The position numbers and the translations under genes are program-made. 8,603 nucleotides of DNA from JBIICI01 sp044238935 (GTDB lineage: Bacteria; Pseudomonadota; Alphaproteobacteria; Micavibrionales; Micavibrionaceae), in the NCBI GenBank assembly GCA_044238935.1, contig JBIICI010000041.1, positions 1-8,603 on the forward strand. The letters run 5' to 3'. Under the pieces are notes generated by a model. That model did no database searches. It saw nothing but the letters and a program-made list of their open reading frames with translations, and had not been told where the DNA came from. This document shows positions 1 through 5,660 of the stretch, piece by piece (position 1 is the stretch's first letter; each line of letters begins with the position of its first letter).

Positions 1-290
1 TCAAGCCCCACACAGAATTCGAAGCAGAAGCCTATATTTTGTCAAAAGAAGAGGGTGGCCGTCATACACCATTCTTTACAAACTACCGCCCTCAGTTCTA
101 TTTCCGTACAACAGACGTGACAGGTGAAATCTTGTTGGCTGAAGGCGTTGAAATGGTGATGCCAGGGGATAATGTGAACTTCAATGTTCGCCTAATCGCC
201 CCGATTGCGATGACAGAAGGTCTGCGTTTCGCGATCCGCGAAGGTGGTCGTACTGTTGGTGCGGGTGTTGTTGCCAAAATTAAAGTGTAA
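1..290 (+). CDS. tuf: Elongation factor Tu, C-terminal part (5' end outside window)
   Basis: EF-Tu is the GTPase that carries aminoacyl-tRNA to the ribosomal A site. Only the last 95 codons are visible, reading in frame from base 3 to the TAA at 288-290. They correspond to domain 3, the beta-barrel that contacts tRNA and EF-Ts. Recognisable family segments are SKEEGGRHTPFF, YRPQFYFRTTDVTG, EGVEMVMPGDNV and GLRFAIREGGRTVGAGVVAK, followed by a short IKV end. The alanine of FAIREGG, where E. coli kirromycin-resistance mutations occur (A375), is the sensitive-type residue, and the RTT of FRTTDV is also intact. Codons are strongly biased (mostly TTC, ATC, CGT/CGC), as expected for a very highly expressed gene. 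The GTP-binding domain lies upstream of the window. A tuf copy directly before rpsJ is the usual alphaproteobacterial arrangement; whether a second tuf exists cannot be seen. Confidence 0.98.
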   Translation, partial: KPHTEFEAEAYILSKEEGGRHTPFFTNYRPQFYFRTTDVTGEILLAEGVEMVMPGDNVNFNVRLIAPIAMTEGLRFAIREGGRTVGAGVVAKIKV

Positions 291-293
291 GGA
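289..293 (+). promoter_or_regulatory. Ribosome binding site of rpsJ overlapping the tuf stop codon
   Basis: AAGGA begins inside the TAA stop of tuf and lies 8 bases before the rpsJ ATG. Terminating ribosomes on tuf therefore cover the rpsJ initiation site, which suggests coupled translation. The overlap is seen directly; coupling is inferred. Confidence 0.7.
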
Positions 294-301
294 TCAAGAT
301 T

Positions 302-622
302 ATGAGTTCACAAACCATACGAATCAGATTACAAGCATTCGATCATCGCATTTTGGATCAGTCTACAAGTGAGATTGTCAACACAGCGAAACGAACAGGT
401 GCAAATGTCAGAGGACCAGTCCCTTTGCCAACGCGCAAAGAGCGTTTTACGGTTTTGCGTTCCCCCCATATTGATAAAGGATCTCAAGAGCATTTTGAGA
501 TTCGGACTCATAAAAGAATGATTGATATTGTATCTCCAACGCCAGAAACAGTTGATGCTTTGATGAAGCTAGATTTGGCAGCGGGTGTTGATGTTGAAAT
601 TAAGATTGCAAATGCATCCTAA
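302..622 (+). CDS. rpsJ: 30S ribosomal protein S10
   Basis: S10 is a small-subunit head protein. In bacteria it also acts as NusE, partnering NusB in transcription antitermination and contacting NusG to link transcription with translation. The 106-residue product is full length (E. coli 103). It opens with IRIRLQAFDHRILDQST, carries the family stretch AKRTGANVRGPVPLPTRKE (about residues 29-47) on the elongated loop that reaches into the head, then SPHIDKGSQEHFEIRTHKR, and ends with VDALMKLDLAAGVDVEIKI. The SPHIDK and EIRTHKR segments look alphaproteobacterial. The ATG was chosen because AAGGA lies at good distance and the N-terminus aligns with the family. It starts 11 bases after tuf, so there is no room for an E. 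coli-type S10 leader. It is probably co-transcribed with tuf and may be separated from rplC by an internal promoter. Confidence 0.98.
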   Translation: MSSQTIRIRLQAFDHRILDQSTSEIVNTAKRTGANVRGPVPLPTRKERFTVLRSPHIDKGSQEHFEIRTHKRMIDIVSPTPETVDALMKLDLAAGVDVEIKIANAS

Positions 623-630
623 GGTTGTGT

Positions 631-691
631 AAAAAATCTTTAAAAAAAAGTAAAAAAACTATTGTGCATTATGTTGCTGTTCTGTTATAGT
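631..691 (+). promoter_or_regulatory. Candidate promoter for the rplC-onward transcript, with upstream A-tracts
   Basis: The rpsJ-rplC gap holds an extended -10 element, TGTTATAGT (683-691, hexamer TATAGT at 686-691). A poor -35, TTGTGC (662-667, 3 of 6 matches to TTGACA), lies 18 bases upstream. Three A-runs precede it (631-636, 642-649, 652-658), about one helical turn apart, resembling an UP element or a bent region. Expected transcription start is near 698, leaving a leader of about 20 bases that includes the rplC ribosome site. No terminator-like hairpin is visible after rpsJ, so readthrough from tuf-rpsJ is also likely. Prediction by motif only. Confidence 0.5.
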
Positions 692-708
692 CCGGCAACC
701 TCTAAAAC

Positions 709-713
709 AGGAG
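709..713 (+). promoter_or_regulatory. Ribosome binding site deciding the rplC start
   Basis: AGGAG lies 5 bases before the ATG at 719. It fixes the rplC start there rather than at the in-frame TTG at 662, which would add 19 non-family residues and overlap the candidate promoter. Confidence 0.8.
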
Positions 714-718
714 CTAAA

Positions 719-1480
719 ATGAGAAGCGGAATTATTGCACGTAAAGAGGGGATGACCCGTATCTTTACAGAAGATGGGTCAAATGTCCCAGTTACAGTAT
801 TAAGAGTGGATTCGTGCCATGTTGTTGGTATGCGTACCGTTGAAAAAGATGGTTATGATGCGGTTGCATTAGGTGCGGGTTCTGCGAAAGCAAAACGCAC
901 AGCAAAGGCACAAAGGGCTGTTTTTGAGCGGATCAATGTCCCCTTAAAAAAGAAAATCGCGGAATTCCGTATTGATGCCAAAAACGCCTTAAATGTTGGT
1001 GATGAGCTTTGTGCAAGTCATTTCGTTGTTGGTCAGTATGTTGATGTCGCGGGTACAAGTATTGGTAAAGGTTTTGCTGGTGCGATGAAGCGTCATAATT
1101 TTGGTGGGATGCGTGCCTCTCACGGTGTGTCTATTTCGCATCGTGCGCATGGGTCAACAGGTCAATGTCAAGATCCGGGTAAGGTTTTCAAAGGTAAGAA
1201 AATGGCTGGTCAAATGGGGAATGAGCGCGTAACCGTTCAAAACCTTGAGATTGTTGCTATTGACCTTGAGGATAATTTGATCTTAGTCAAAGGTGCGGTT
1301 CCTGGTTCTAAGTCAGGTTGGGTTTTTGTTAAGGATGCTGTGAAGAAGAAGCTTCCTGAAAATATTCCATTTCCTGCTTCATTAAGAGGGGTCAATAAGC
1401 CACAAGATGTACAGGAATCCGTACAAGCTGAAAGTCAGATCGAGGCAGTTGCTGATGATCAGGCATCAGAAGGAGAATAA
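719..1480 (+). CDS. rplC: 50S ribosomal protein L3 with acidic C-terminal tail
   Basis: L3 is an early assembly protein that binds the 3' region of 23S rRNA; its long loop reaches toward the peptidyl-transferase centre. The product is 253 residues (E. coli 209). It starts with MRSGIIARKEGMTRIF, typical of alphaproteobacteria. The central extension spans about residues 111-175, with GTSIGKGFAGAMKRHNFGG, ASHGVSISHRAHGSTGQ and KVFKGKKMAGQMGNERVTVQ. Gln165 in MAGQMGN matches the glutamine methylated by PrmB in E. coli; many alphaproteobacterial L3 proteins, as I recall them, have histidine there. The family core ends near residue 212. Residues 225-253 form a low-complexity tail with eight Asp/Glu and one Lys. 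The start is set by AGGAG and by family alignment. It follows the largest gap in the window and is followed by rplD after 2 bases, with rplD's ribosome site inside its last codons. Confidence 0.98.
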   Translation: MRSGIIARKEGMTRIFTEDGSNVPVTVLRVDSCHVVGMRTVEKDGYDAVALGAGSAKAKRTAKAQRAVFERINVPLKKKIAEFRIDAKNALNVGDELCASHFVVGQYVDVAGTSIGKGFAGAMKRHNFGGMRASHGVSISHRAHGSTGQCQDPGKVFKGKKMAGQMGNERVTVQNLEIVAIDLEDNLILVKGAVPGSKSGWVFVKDAVKKKLPENIPFPASLRGVNKPQDVQESVQAESQIEAVADDQASEGE

Positions 1481-1482
1481 AA

Positions 1483-2103
1483 ATGAAATTGATTGTAAAA
1501 ACATTAGATAATAAAGATGCAGGCGAATTAGTGTTGGAAGACGCTGTTTTCGCAATTGAGCCCAGTGTTCATTTGTTAAATATGGCTGTTCGTTATCAGT
1601 TGCACAAGCGTCGCAGCGGTAATCACAAAACAAAAGATCGTGGCGAAGTTTCGGGGACAAACTCACGTCCTTGGCGTCAAAAAGGCACAGGTCGTGCGCG
1701 GGCTGGAAGTTTGAAGCGTCCTCAAGATGTTGGTGGTGCGACTGTGTTTGGGCCTGTTGTTCGCTCTCATGCGATTTCATTGCCGAAAAAAGTGCGTGCC
1801 TTGGCGTTGCGTATGGCTCTGTCTTCACGTGCTTTGAGTAATAAATTGCTTGTGTTGGATAATGATTCTGTGTCTTCTTATAAGACAAAAGAGATGAGCG
1901 CCAAATTGAATGCTCTTGGTATTCACTCGGCTTTCATCGTTTCTGGTCAGCAGGTTAATGAAACATTCTTTAAAGCTGTTCGCAACATTCCATTGATTGA
2001 TGTTGTTAACGTTAATGGTGCAAATGTGTATGATATTTTGAAAAAAGAATATCTTGTCTTAACCAAAGATGCAGTATCTGCGTTGACTGAAAGATTGAAA
2101 TAG
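1483..2103 (+). CDS. rplD: 50S ribosomal protein L4
   Basis: L4 binds 23S rRNA domain I early in assembly, and its extended loop forms part of the exit-tunnel constriction with L22. The 206-residue protein is of normal length (E. coli 201). The loop, about residues 50-92, contains the hallmark RPWRQKGTGRARAGS. Lys67 there corresponds to E. coli Lys63, where substitution gives macrolide resistance; it is wild type. The globular part follows, with SLPKKVRALALRMALSS and the C-terminal nucleotide-fold region ending in VLTKDAVSALTERLK. Two bases separate it from rplC, and AAGGAG (1470-1475) overlaps the end of rplC, so coupled translation is likely. In E. coli L4 represses its own operon through the S10 leader and the transcription factor NusA; no such leader is seen here, so any autoregulation would have to work differently. 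Confidence 0.98.
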   Translation: MKLIVKTLDNKDAGELVLEDAVFAIEPSVHLLNMAVRYQLHKRRSGNHKTKDRGEVSGTNSRPWRQKGTGRARAGSLKRPQDVGGATVFGPVVRSHAISLPKKVRALALRMALSSRALSNKLLVLDNDSVSSYKTKEMSAKLNALGIHSAFIVSGQQVNETFFKAVRNIPLIDVVNVNGANVYDILKKEYLVLTKDAVSALTERLK

Positions 2104-2107
2104 GGGG
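2102..2107 (+). promoter_or_regulatory. Ribosome binding site deciding the rplW start
   Basis: AGGGGG overlaps the rplD TAG stop and lies 6 bases before the ATG at 2114, against 12 before the in-frame ATG at 2120. The upstream start is therefore preferred, though both give a plausible L23. Confidence 0.6.
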
Positions 2108-2113
2108 TTTGGT

Positions 2114-2428
2114 ATGGTTATGAAAAAAACACAAAATGTGCCTGAGTGGGTTTTTACAATTATTAAAAATCCATTTGTGACTGAAAAAACGGCGCGTGGT
2201 GCTGAGTATGGACAAGTTTCTTTTGTTGTATCCATGGAAGCGACAAAGCCACAAATCAAAAAAGCAGCGGAGCTTCTTTTTGATGCAAAAGTTAAGTCTG
2301 TGAATACATTGATTCAAAAGGGTAAAACCAAACGTTTCAAAGGCATTACAGGAAAAAGAAATGATGTAAAGAAGGCCGTCGTTCGTTTTGATGGTAATCA
2401 GTTTGTTGATGTGTCTTCTGGAATTTGA
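2114..2428 (+). CDS. rplW: 50S ribosomal protein L23
   Basis: L23 sits at the exit of the polypeptide tunnel and is the docking point for trigger factor and the signal recognition particle. The 104-residue product matches family length (E. coli 100). Key segments are IIKNPFVTEKT (residues 16-26), ATKPQIKKAAELLF (43-56), the hairpin KVKSVNTLIQKGKTKRFKG (59-77) and RNDVKKAVV (82-90). Glu24 in VTEKT corresponds to E. coli Glu18, the residue needed for trigger factor binding. The GKTKRFKG form of the loop is common in alphaproteobacteria. The start at 2114 is preferred over Met3 at 2120 on ribosome-site spacing; the difference is two residues. It lies 10 bases after rplD and 12 before rplB, consistent with one transcript. 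Confidence 0.97.
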   Translation: MVMKKTQNVPEWVFTIIKNPFVTEKTARGAEYGQVSFVVSMEATKPQIKKAAELLFDAKVKSVNTLIQKGKTKRFKGITGKRNDVKKAVVRFDGNQFVDVSSGI

Positions 2429-2440
2429 TAGGAACGTCTT

Positions 2441-3268
2441 ATGGCATTGAAAAATTTTAAACCGACATCTGCTGGCCGACGTCAGCTTGTCCAAGTCGAT
2501 AGATCAGAATTGTGGTCTGGTAAACCTGAAAAAACTTTGACTGAAGGGTTAAAGAAAACGGGTGGGCGTAACAGCTCAGGTCGTATTACAGCATGGCAGA
2601 TTGGGGGTGGTCATAAACGCCGCTACCGTCTGATTGACTGGAAACGGACAAAGTGGGATGTTGTTGGTACGATTGAGCGTTTGGAATATGATCCAAACCG
2701 TACAGCTTTTATTGCGCTTGTCTCTTATGATGATGGTGAAAAAGCCTATATTATCGCACCACAGCGTCTTGCTGCAGGGGATAAGGTTGTTGCAGGTGAA
2801 AAAGTTGATGTAAAACCCGGAAATGCGATGCCGTTAAAAAGTATTCCTGTTGGAACAATTATTCACAATGTTGAGCTAAAATCTGGTAAAGGCGCACAAA
2901 TGGCACGTTCTGCTGGATCTTATGCGCAATTGGTGGGTCGTGATCAAGGGTATGCACAGATTAAATTGCCTTCAGGTGAGTTGCGTTTGGTGCGTCAAGA
3001 ATGTATCGCTTCTATCGGTGCTGTGTCGAATGCAGATCACTCCAATACAAATCTTGGGAAAGCGGGTCGTTCACGTTGGTTGGGGCGTCGTCCTTCTGTT
3101 CGTGGGGTTGCTATGAACCCTGTTGATCACCCATTAGGGGGAGGAGAGGGTCGTACTTCTGGAGGTCGTCATCCTGTGACGCCTTGGGGTAAACCAACAA
3201 AAGGTTATAAAACACGTCATAATAAATCGACCGATAAATTTATCGTTCGTCGCAGAAAACTGAAATAG
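2441..3268 (+). CDS. rplB: 50S ribosomal protein L2
   Basis: L2 is a primary 23S rRNA binder needed for subunit association and for an active peptidyl-transferase centre. The 275-residue protein is full length (E. coli 273). It has the N-terminal extension GRNSSGRITAWQIGGGHKRRYR (about residues 43-64, shown in part: GGGHKRRYRLIDWKR), the OB-fold and SH3-like core (LEYDPNRTAFIALV, PGNAMPLKSIPVGTIIHNVE, ARSAGSYAQLVGRD) and the C-terminal rRNA-binding extension ending in STDKFIVRRRKLK. His230 in NPVDH corresponds to E. coli His229, the conserved histidine tied to peptidyl-transferase activity, and is present. Two residues later the usual bacterial His is Leu232 (DHPLGGGEGR instead of DHPHGGGEGR). 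The start follows TAGGAA at 6 bases. The segment EGRTSGGRHPV is alphaproteobacterial in form. Confidence 0.98.
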   Translation: MALKNFKPTSAGRRQLVQVDRSELWSGKPEKTLTEGLKKTGGRNSSGRITAWQIGGGHKRRYRLIDWKRTKWDVVGTIERLEYDPNRTAFIALVSYDDGEKAYIIAPQRLAAGDKVVAGEKVDVKPGNAMPLKSIPVGTIIHNVELKSGKGAQMARSAGSYAQLVGRDQGYAQIKLPSGELRLVRQECIASIGAVSNADHSNTNLGKAGRSRWLGRRPSVRGVAMNPVDHPLGGGEGRTSGGRHPVTPWGKPTKGYKTRHNKSTDKFIVRRRKLK

Positions 3269-3280
3269 GAGTAAGATTTA

Positions 3281-3559
3281 ATGGCACGTTCTGTATGGAA
3301 AGGCCCATTTGTTGATGGTCATGTATTGAAAAAAGTTGAAGGACAAATTTCTTCTGGAAAGAAAACTGTCATTAAGACTTGGTCAAGACGTTCTGTGATT
3401 TTGCCTCATTTTGTAGGCTTAACATTTGGTGTTCATAATGGGAATAAATTCATTCCTGTGTTGGTCACAGATACAATGATTGGTCATAAATTGGGTGAAT
3501 TTGCGCCAACGCGCACCTATATTGGTCATGCTGTTGATAAAAAAGCGAAAAAGAAGTAA
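3281..3559 (+). CDS. rpsS: 30S ribosomal protein S19
   Basis: S19 forms a complex with S13 in the small-subunit head, near the A-site tRNA and the intersubunit bridge to the 23S A-site finger. The 92-residue product equals the family length. It begins MARSVWKGPFVDGHVLKKV, has the basic IKTWSRRSVILPHFVGLTFGVH segment around residues 31-52 (core WSRRSVILP), and the signature HNGNKFIPVLVTDTMIGHKLGEF (key part MIGHKLGEFAPTRTYIGH, residues 66-83) that binds 16S rRNA. It ends in a lysine-rich tail. TAGGAG lies 9 bases before the ATG and overlaps the stop of rplB, so it is probably translated in step with L2. Nothing unusual is seen. Confidence 0.98.
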   Translation: MARSVWKGPFVDGHVLKKVEGQISSGKKTVIKTWSRRSVILPHFVGLTFGVHNGNKFIPVLVTDTMIGHKLGEFAPTRTYIGHAVDKKAKKK

Positions 3560-3583
3560 TTTTGGATAAGAAAAGAGAATAAA

Positions 3584-3940
3584 ATGAGCCAGTCTCTTGT
3601 AAAACATAATGAAGCTACGGCCTATGCTAAATATTTACGCATTAGCCCTAATAAGCTTAACTTGGTTGCGCAAATGATCCGCGGCAAAAACATTGCCCGT
3701 GCCTTGACCGACCTTGAGTTTTCAGAAAAACGTATTGCTGAGGATGTCCGCAAAGTGTTGCAGTCCGCCATCGCGAATGCTGAAAATAATCATAATTTGG
3801 ATGTTGATCGTCTGATTGTTGCAGAAGCCACCGTTGGGAAATCAATTAAGATGAAGCGTTTTCGTGCAAGAGCCCGTGGTCGTGCCGGCGGCATCCAAAA
3901 AATGTTTAGCCGTTTGACTGTTACTGTTCGTCAGATATAA
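3584..3940 (+). CDS. rplV: 50S ribosomal protein L22
   Basis: L22 contacts all six domains of 23S rRNA and sends a beta-hairpin into the exit tunnel opposite L4. The 118 residues are slightly more than in E. coli (110). Signature segments are YLRISPNKLNLVAQMIRGK (residues 17-35), VRKVLQSAIANAENNHNLD (55-73) and the hairpin from about 82 to 106, with MKRFRARARGRAGG. The Met-Lys-Arg at 90-92 matches the E. coli MKR whose deletion gives erythromycin resistance, and is intact. The ribosome site is weaker than for its neighbours (AAGAGA, 3573-3578) and the gap from rpsS is 24 bases. The coding sequence is locally richer in G and C than the flanking genes, but nothing suggests transfer. Confidence 0.97.
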   Translation: MSQSLVKHNEATAYAKYLRISPNKLNLVAQMIRGKNIARALTDLEFSEKRIAEDVRKVLQSAIANAENNHNLDVDRLIVAEATVGKSIKMKRFRARARGRAGGIQKMFSRLTVTVRQI

Positions 3941-3960
3941 AGAGTTTAAGGAAAGAAATT

Positions 3961-4650
3961 ATGGGTCAGAAAGTCAATCCAATTGGTATCCGTTTAGGGA
4001 TCAACAGAACATGGGAATCACGCTGGTTTTCCGATGCAAATTATGCAACACATTTGATTGCAGATTTGAAATTGCGTCGTTATTTGAAAAAACGCTTGAA
4101 AGCCGCTGGTGTAAGCTCTGTTATTGTTGAAAGAGCTGCAAAAAGCGTATCTGTAACGGTTCATGCGGCACGCCCTGGTGTGATTATTGGTCGCAAAGGC
4201 GGGGAAATTGAAAAATTACGCGCTGATCTTTCTGCTCAAGTTAAGGCGGATGTGTCTTTGAATATTGTTGAAGTCCGCAAGCCTGATATTGATGCGCAAT
4301 TGGTAGCGGAAGCTGCGGCGCAACAATTGGAAAAACGTGTGTCTTTCCGTCGTGCGATGAAACGTGCTGTGCAATCCACAATGCGTGGTGGCGGTTTGGG
4401 AATTCGGATTAACGTTTCTGGTCGTTTAGGCGGCGCGGATATTGCGCGTACAGAATGGTATCGTGAAGGACGTGTGCCTTTACATACTTTAAGAGCGGAT
4501 ATTGATTATGGATTTAGTGAAGCCTTGACAACATATGGGATCATTGGTGTTAAAGTGTGGATTTATAAAGGTGATATTATGGAGCATGATGCGATGGCGC
4601 GCGATAAGCGTTTAAATCGTCAACAGCCTAATTCCCCACAGAAGCGTTAA
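3961..4650 (+). CDS. rpsC: 30S ribosomal protein S3
   Basis: S3 sits at the mRNA entry tunnel of the small subunit and takes part in the ribosome's mRNA helicase activity. The 229-residue product is near the E. coli length (233). The N-terminal part opens MGQKVNPIGIRLGINRTW. A type II KH domain follows, with the RNA-binding GRKG motif at 77-80 in GVIIGRKGGEIEKL. The C-terminal domain has SFRRAMKRAVQ, with Arg130, Arg131 and Lys134 matching the helicase residues of E. coli S3 (131, 132, 135), then SGRLGGADIARTEWYREG and LHTLRADIDYG. The tail MEHDAMARDKR is a typical alphaproteobacterial ending. TAAGGA lies 8 bases before the ATG. It follows rplV after 20 bases and precedes rplP after an A/T-rich gap of 44 bases. 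Confidence 0.98.
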   Translation: MGQKVNPIGIRLGINRTWESRWFSDANYATHLIADLKLRRYLKKRLKAAGVSSVIVERAAKSVSVTVHAARPGVIIGRKGGEIEKLRADLSAQVKADVSLNIVEVRKPDIDAQLVAEAAAQQLEKRVSFRRAMKRAVQSTMRGGGLGIRINVSGRLGGADIARTEWYREGRVPLHTLRADIDYGFSEALTTYGIIGVKVWIYKGDIMEHDAMARDKRLNRQQPNSPQKR

Positions 4651-4694
4651 TTTAAAAATATTGAAAAATTTAAGTTTTATAGGATTGTAAAATC

Positions 4695-5114
4695 ATGTTA
4701 AGCCCAAAAAGAACCAAATTTAGAAAAGCCCACAAAGGCCGTATTCATGGAAACGCAAAGGGCGGTTTCACGTTGGCATTTGGTAGCTTTGGTCTAAAAG
4801 CCTTAGATCCTGAGCGAATCACCGCAAGACAGATCGAAGCTGCGCGTCGTGCGATGACTCGTCACGTTAAGCGTCAAGGGAAAGTCTGGATTCGTGTTTT
4901 TCCTGATGTGCCTGTTTCTAAAAAACCTCTTGAAGTTCGTCAAGGGAAGGGAAAAGGGTCTGTTGAATTTTGGGCGGCTCGTGTTAAACCAGGCCGTATC
5001 TTGTTTGAGTTGGACGGCGTTCCTTTAGAATTAGCAAAAGAAGCATTGTCTTTGGCGGCTGAGAAGTTGCCAATCAAAACGAAATTTGTTTCTCGTGTTG
5101 GCCTAGTAGAATAA
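4695..5114 (+). CDS. rplP: 50S ribosomal protein L16
   Basis: L16 binds near the A-site tRNA elbow and is a late assembly protein that organises the peptidyl-transferase surroundings. The 139 residues are of normal length (E. coli 136). Family blocks are MLSPKRTKFRKAHKGRIHG, FGSFGLKAL, ITARQIEAARRAMTRHVKRQGK (core ARRAMTRHVKRQGK, residues 50-63), WIRVFPDVPVSKKPLEVRQGKGKGSVEFW (core VRQGKGKG, 81-88) and KLPIKTKFV. Arg82 corresponds to E. coli Arg81, the residue hydroxylated by YcfD/RoxA; whether this organism has that enzyme cannot be seen. AGGA at 4681-4684 lies 10 bases before the ATG. The upstream gap contains only A/T-rich sequence without a convincing promoter or hairpin. Confidence 0.98.
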   Translation: MLSPKRTKFRKAHKGRIHGNAKGGFTLAFGSFGLKALDPERITARQIEAARRAMTRHVKRQGKVWIRVFPDVPVSKKPLEVRQGKGKGSVEFWAARVKPGRILFELDGVPLELAKEALSLAAEKLPIKTKFVSRVGLVE

Positions 5115-5141
5115 GATATTTTGAAATAAAAAGGTTGTATT

Positions 5142-5336
5142 ATGAAAGCAAATGAATTAAAAACAAAAACTGTTGATGAATTGAAAAAATCCTTAATGGA
5201 TGCCCGTAAAAGCCAATTCAATGCACGTTTTAAAAAAGCAGATAATCAGTTGTCTGATTCTTCTGTTTTTAGAAAATTAAGACGCGATATTGCGCGTATT
5301 AAAACAATTATAAAAGAAAAGCTTAAGGCTCAGTAA
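5142..5336 (+). CDS. rpmC: 50S ribosomal protein L29
   Basis: L29 is a small two-helix protein next to L23 at the tunnel exit, near the docking site of trigger factor and the signal recognition particle. The 64 residues match the family (E. coli 63). The pattern is MKANELKTKTVDELKKSLMD, then SQFNARFKKADNQL (24-37) and the second helix with VFRKLRRDIARIKTIIKEK (42-60), where RRDIARIKT is the family signature. The protein is basic and predicted helical throughout, as expected for the antiparallel hairpin. AAGG lies about 8 bases before the ATG. It sits in the standard place between rplP and rpsQ, with gaps of 27 and 20 bases. Confidence 0.97.
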   Translation: MKANELKTKTVDELKKSLMDARKSQFNARFKKADNQLSDSSVFRKLRRDIARIKTIIKEKLKAQ

Positions 5337-5356
5337 ATAGGATAAGAGAATAATAT

Positions 5357-5614
5357 ATGCCACGTCGCGTTTTAGAAGGTATTGTGAAAAGCAATAAAAT
5401 GGATAAGTCAGTGACTGTCCTTGTCGAGAGACGTTTTATGCACCCTGTGTATAAAAAATACGTCAAGAGCACAGATAAATATTGTGCACACGATGAGACA
5501 AATGCACTTTCTGTTGGGGATGTTGTTCTGATTGAAGAGTGCAGACCTATTTCGAAAAGAAAATCTTGGGTTGTTTCTTCTGTTTTGAAGAAACAAGAAG
5601 AAGTTGTCGCTTAA
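5357..5614 (+). CDS. rpsQ: 30S ribosomal protein S17
   Basis: S17 is a primary 16S rRNA binder of the small-subunit body with an OB fold. The 85-residue product is family length (E. coli 84). It starts MPRRVLEGIVKSNKMDKSV, a form common in alphaproteobacteria. The loops carry ERRFMHPVYKKYVK (residues 24-37) and KYCAHDETNALSVGDVVLIEE (core AHDETNALSVGDVV, 44-57), then the signature CRPISKRKSWVV (62-73). Two ribosome-site options exist: TAGGAT (5338-5343, rather distant) and AAGAG (5344-5348, 8 bases from the ATG); the latter is better placed. It is the last gene of the S10 block in E. coli order, and the following 44-base gap may hold a promoter for the spc block. Confidence 0.97.
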   Translation: MPRRVLEGIVKSNKMDKSVTVLVERRFMHPVYKKYVKSTDKYCAHDETNALSVGDVVLIEECRPISKRKSWVVSSVLKKQEEVVA

Positions 5615-5660
5615 TTGGTATTTAGGTTATTTTTGCTGTTGCAGAATGGAATGTTATAAT
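5604..5660 (+). promoter_or_regulatory. Candidate spc-type promoter region between rpsQ and rplN
   Basis: Two overlapping possibilities are visible. One is TTGTCG (5604-5609) and TATTTT (5628-5633) with an 18-base spacer, 4 of 6 matches each, giving a start near 5640 and a short leader for rplN. The other is a perfect extended -10, TGTTATAAT (5652-5660), with a weak TTGCTG (5633-5638) 16 bases upstream; it overlaps the rplN ATG and would start transcription around 5667. The position matches the E. coli spc promoter. Motif evidence only, in A/T-rich DNA where such matches can occur by chance. Confidence 0.3.

Noticed and set aside
329..511. Minus-strand frame in rpsJ containing a QRDWSSD-like peptide, resembling translated sequencing-adapter artefacts
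   Set aside because: It is the antisense of the conserved S10 segment RTGANVRGPVPLPTR. The sense strand encodes an intact S10 with no insertion, so adapter contamination is not supported.
631..658. A-runs after rpsJ as a terminator on the + strand
   Set aside because: Intrinsic + strand terminators need a hairpin followed by T's. These are A's with no stem before them, and no minus-strand gene exists that they could terminate.
662..718. Upstream TTG start that would lengthen L3 by 19 residues
   Set aside because: The added residues do not match the L3 family, overlap the candidate promoter, and the AGGAG at 709-713 is placed for the ATG at 719.
1466..2494. Long minus-strand open frames (1466-1888 and 2012-2494, 140 and 160 codons) opposite rplC-rplD-rplW-rplB
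   Set aside because: They lie wholly opposite conserved ribosomal-protein genes, show no recognisable protein pattern and have no convincing ribosome site; they arise from the codon bias of the sense genes.
2922..3116. Plus-strand 64-codon frame inside rplB
   Set aside because: It is an alternative frame of conserved L2 sequence with no family resemblance.
4651..4694. A/T-rich rpsC-rplP gap as a promoter or hairpin
   Set aside because: No hexamer pair with proper spacing was found, and the only inverted repeat (TTAAA/TTTAA) is five A/T pairs with a long loop.
4940..5221. Minus-strand 93-codon frame opposite rplP and rpmC, and similar ones at 6263-6448 and 6639-6947
   Set aside because: Shadows of conserved genes, without family features or ribosome sites.
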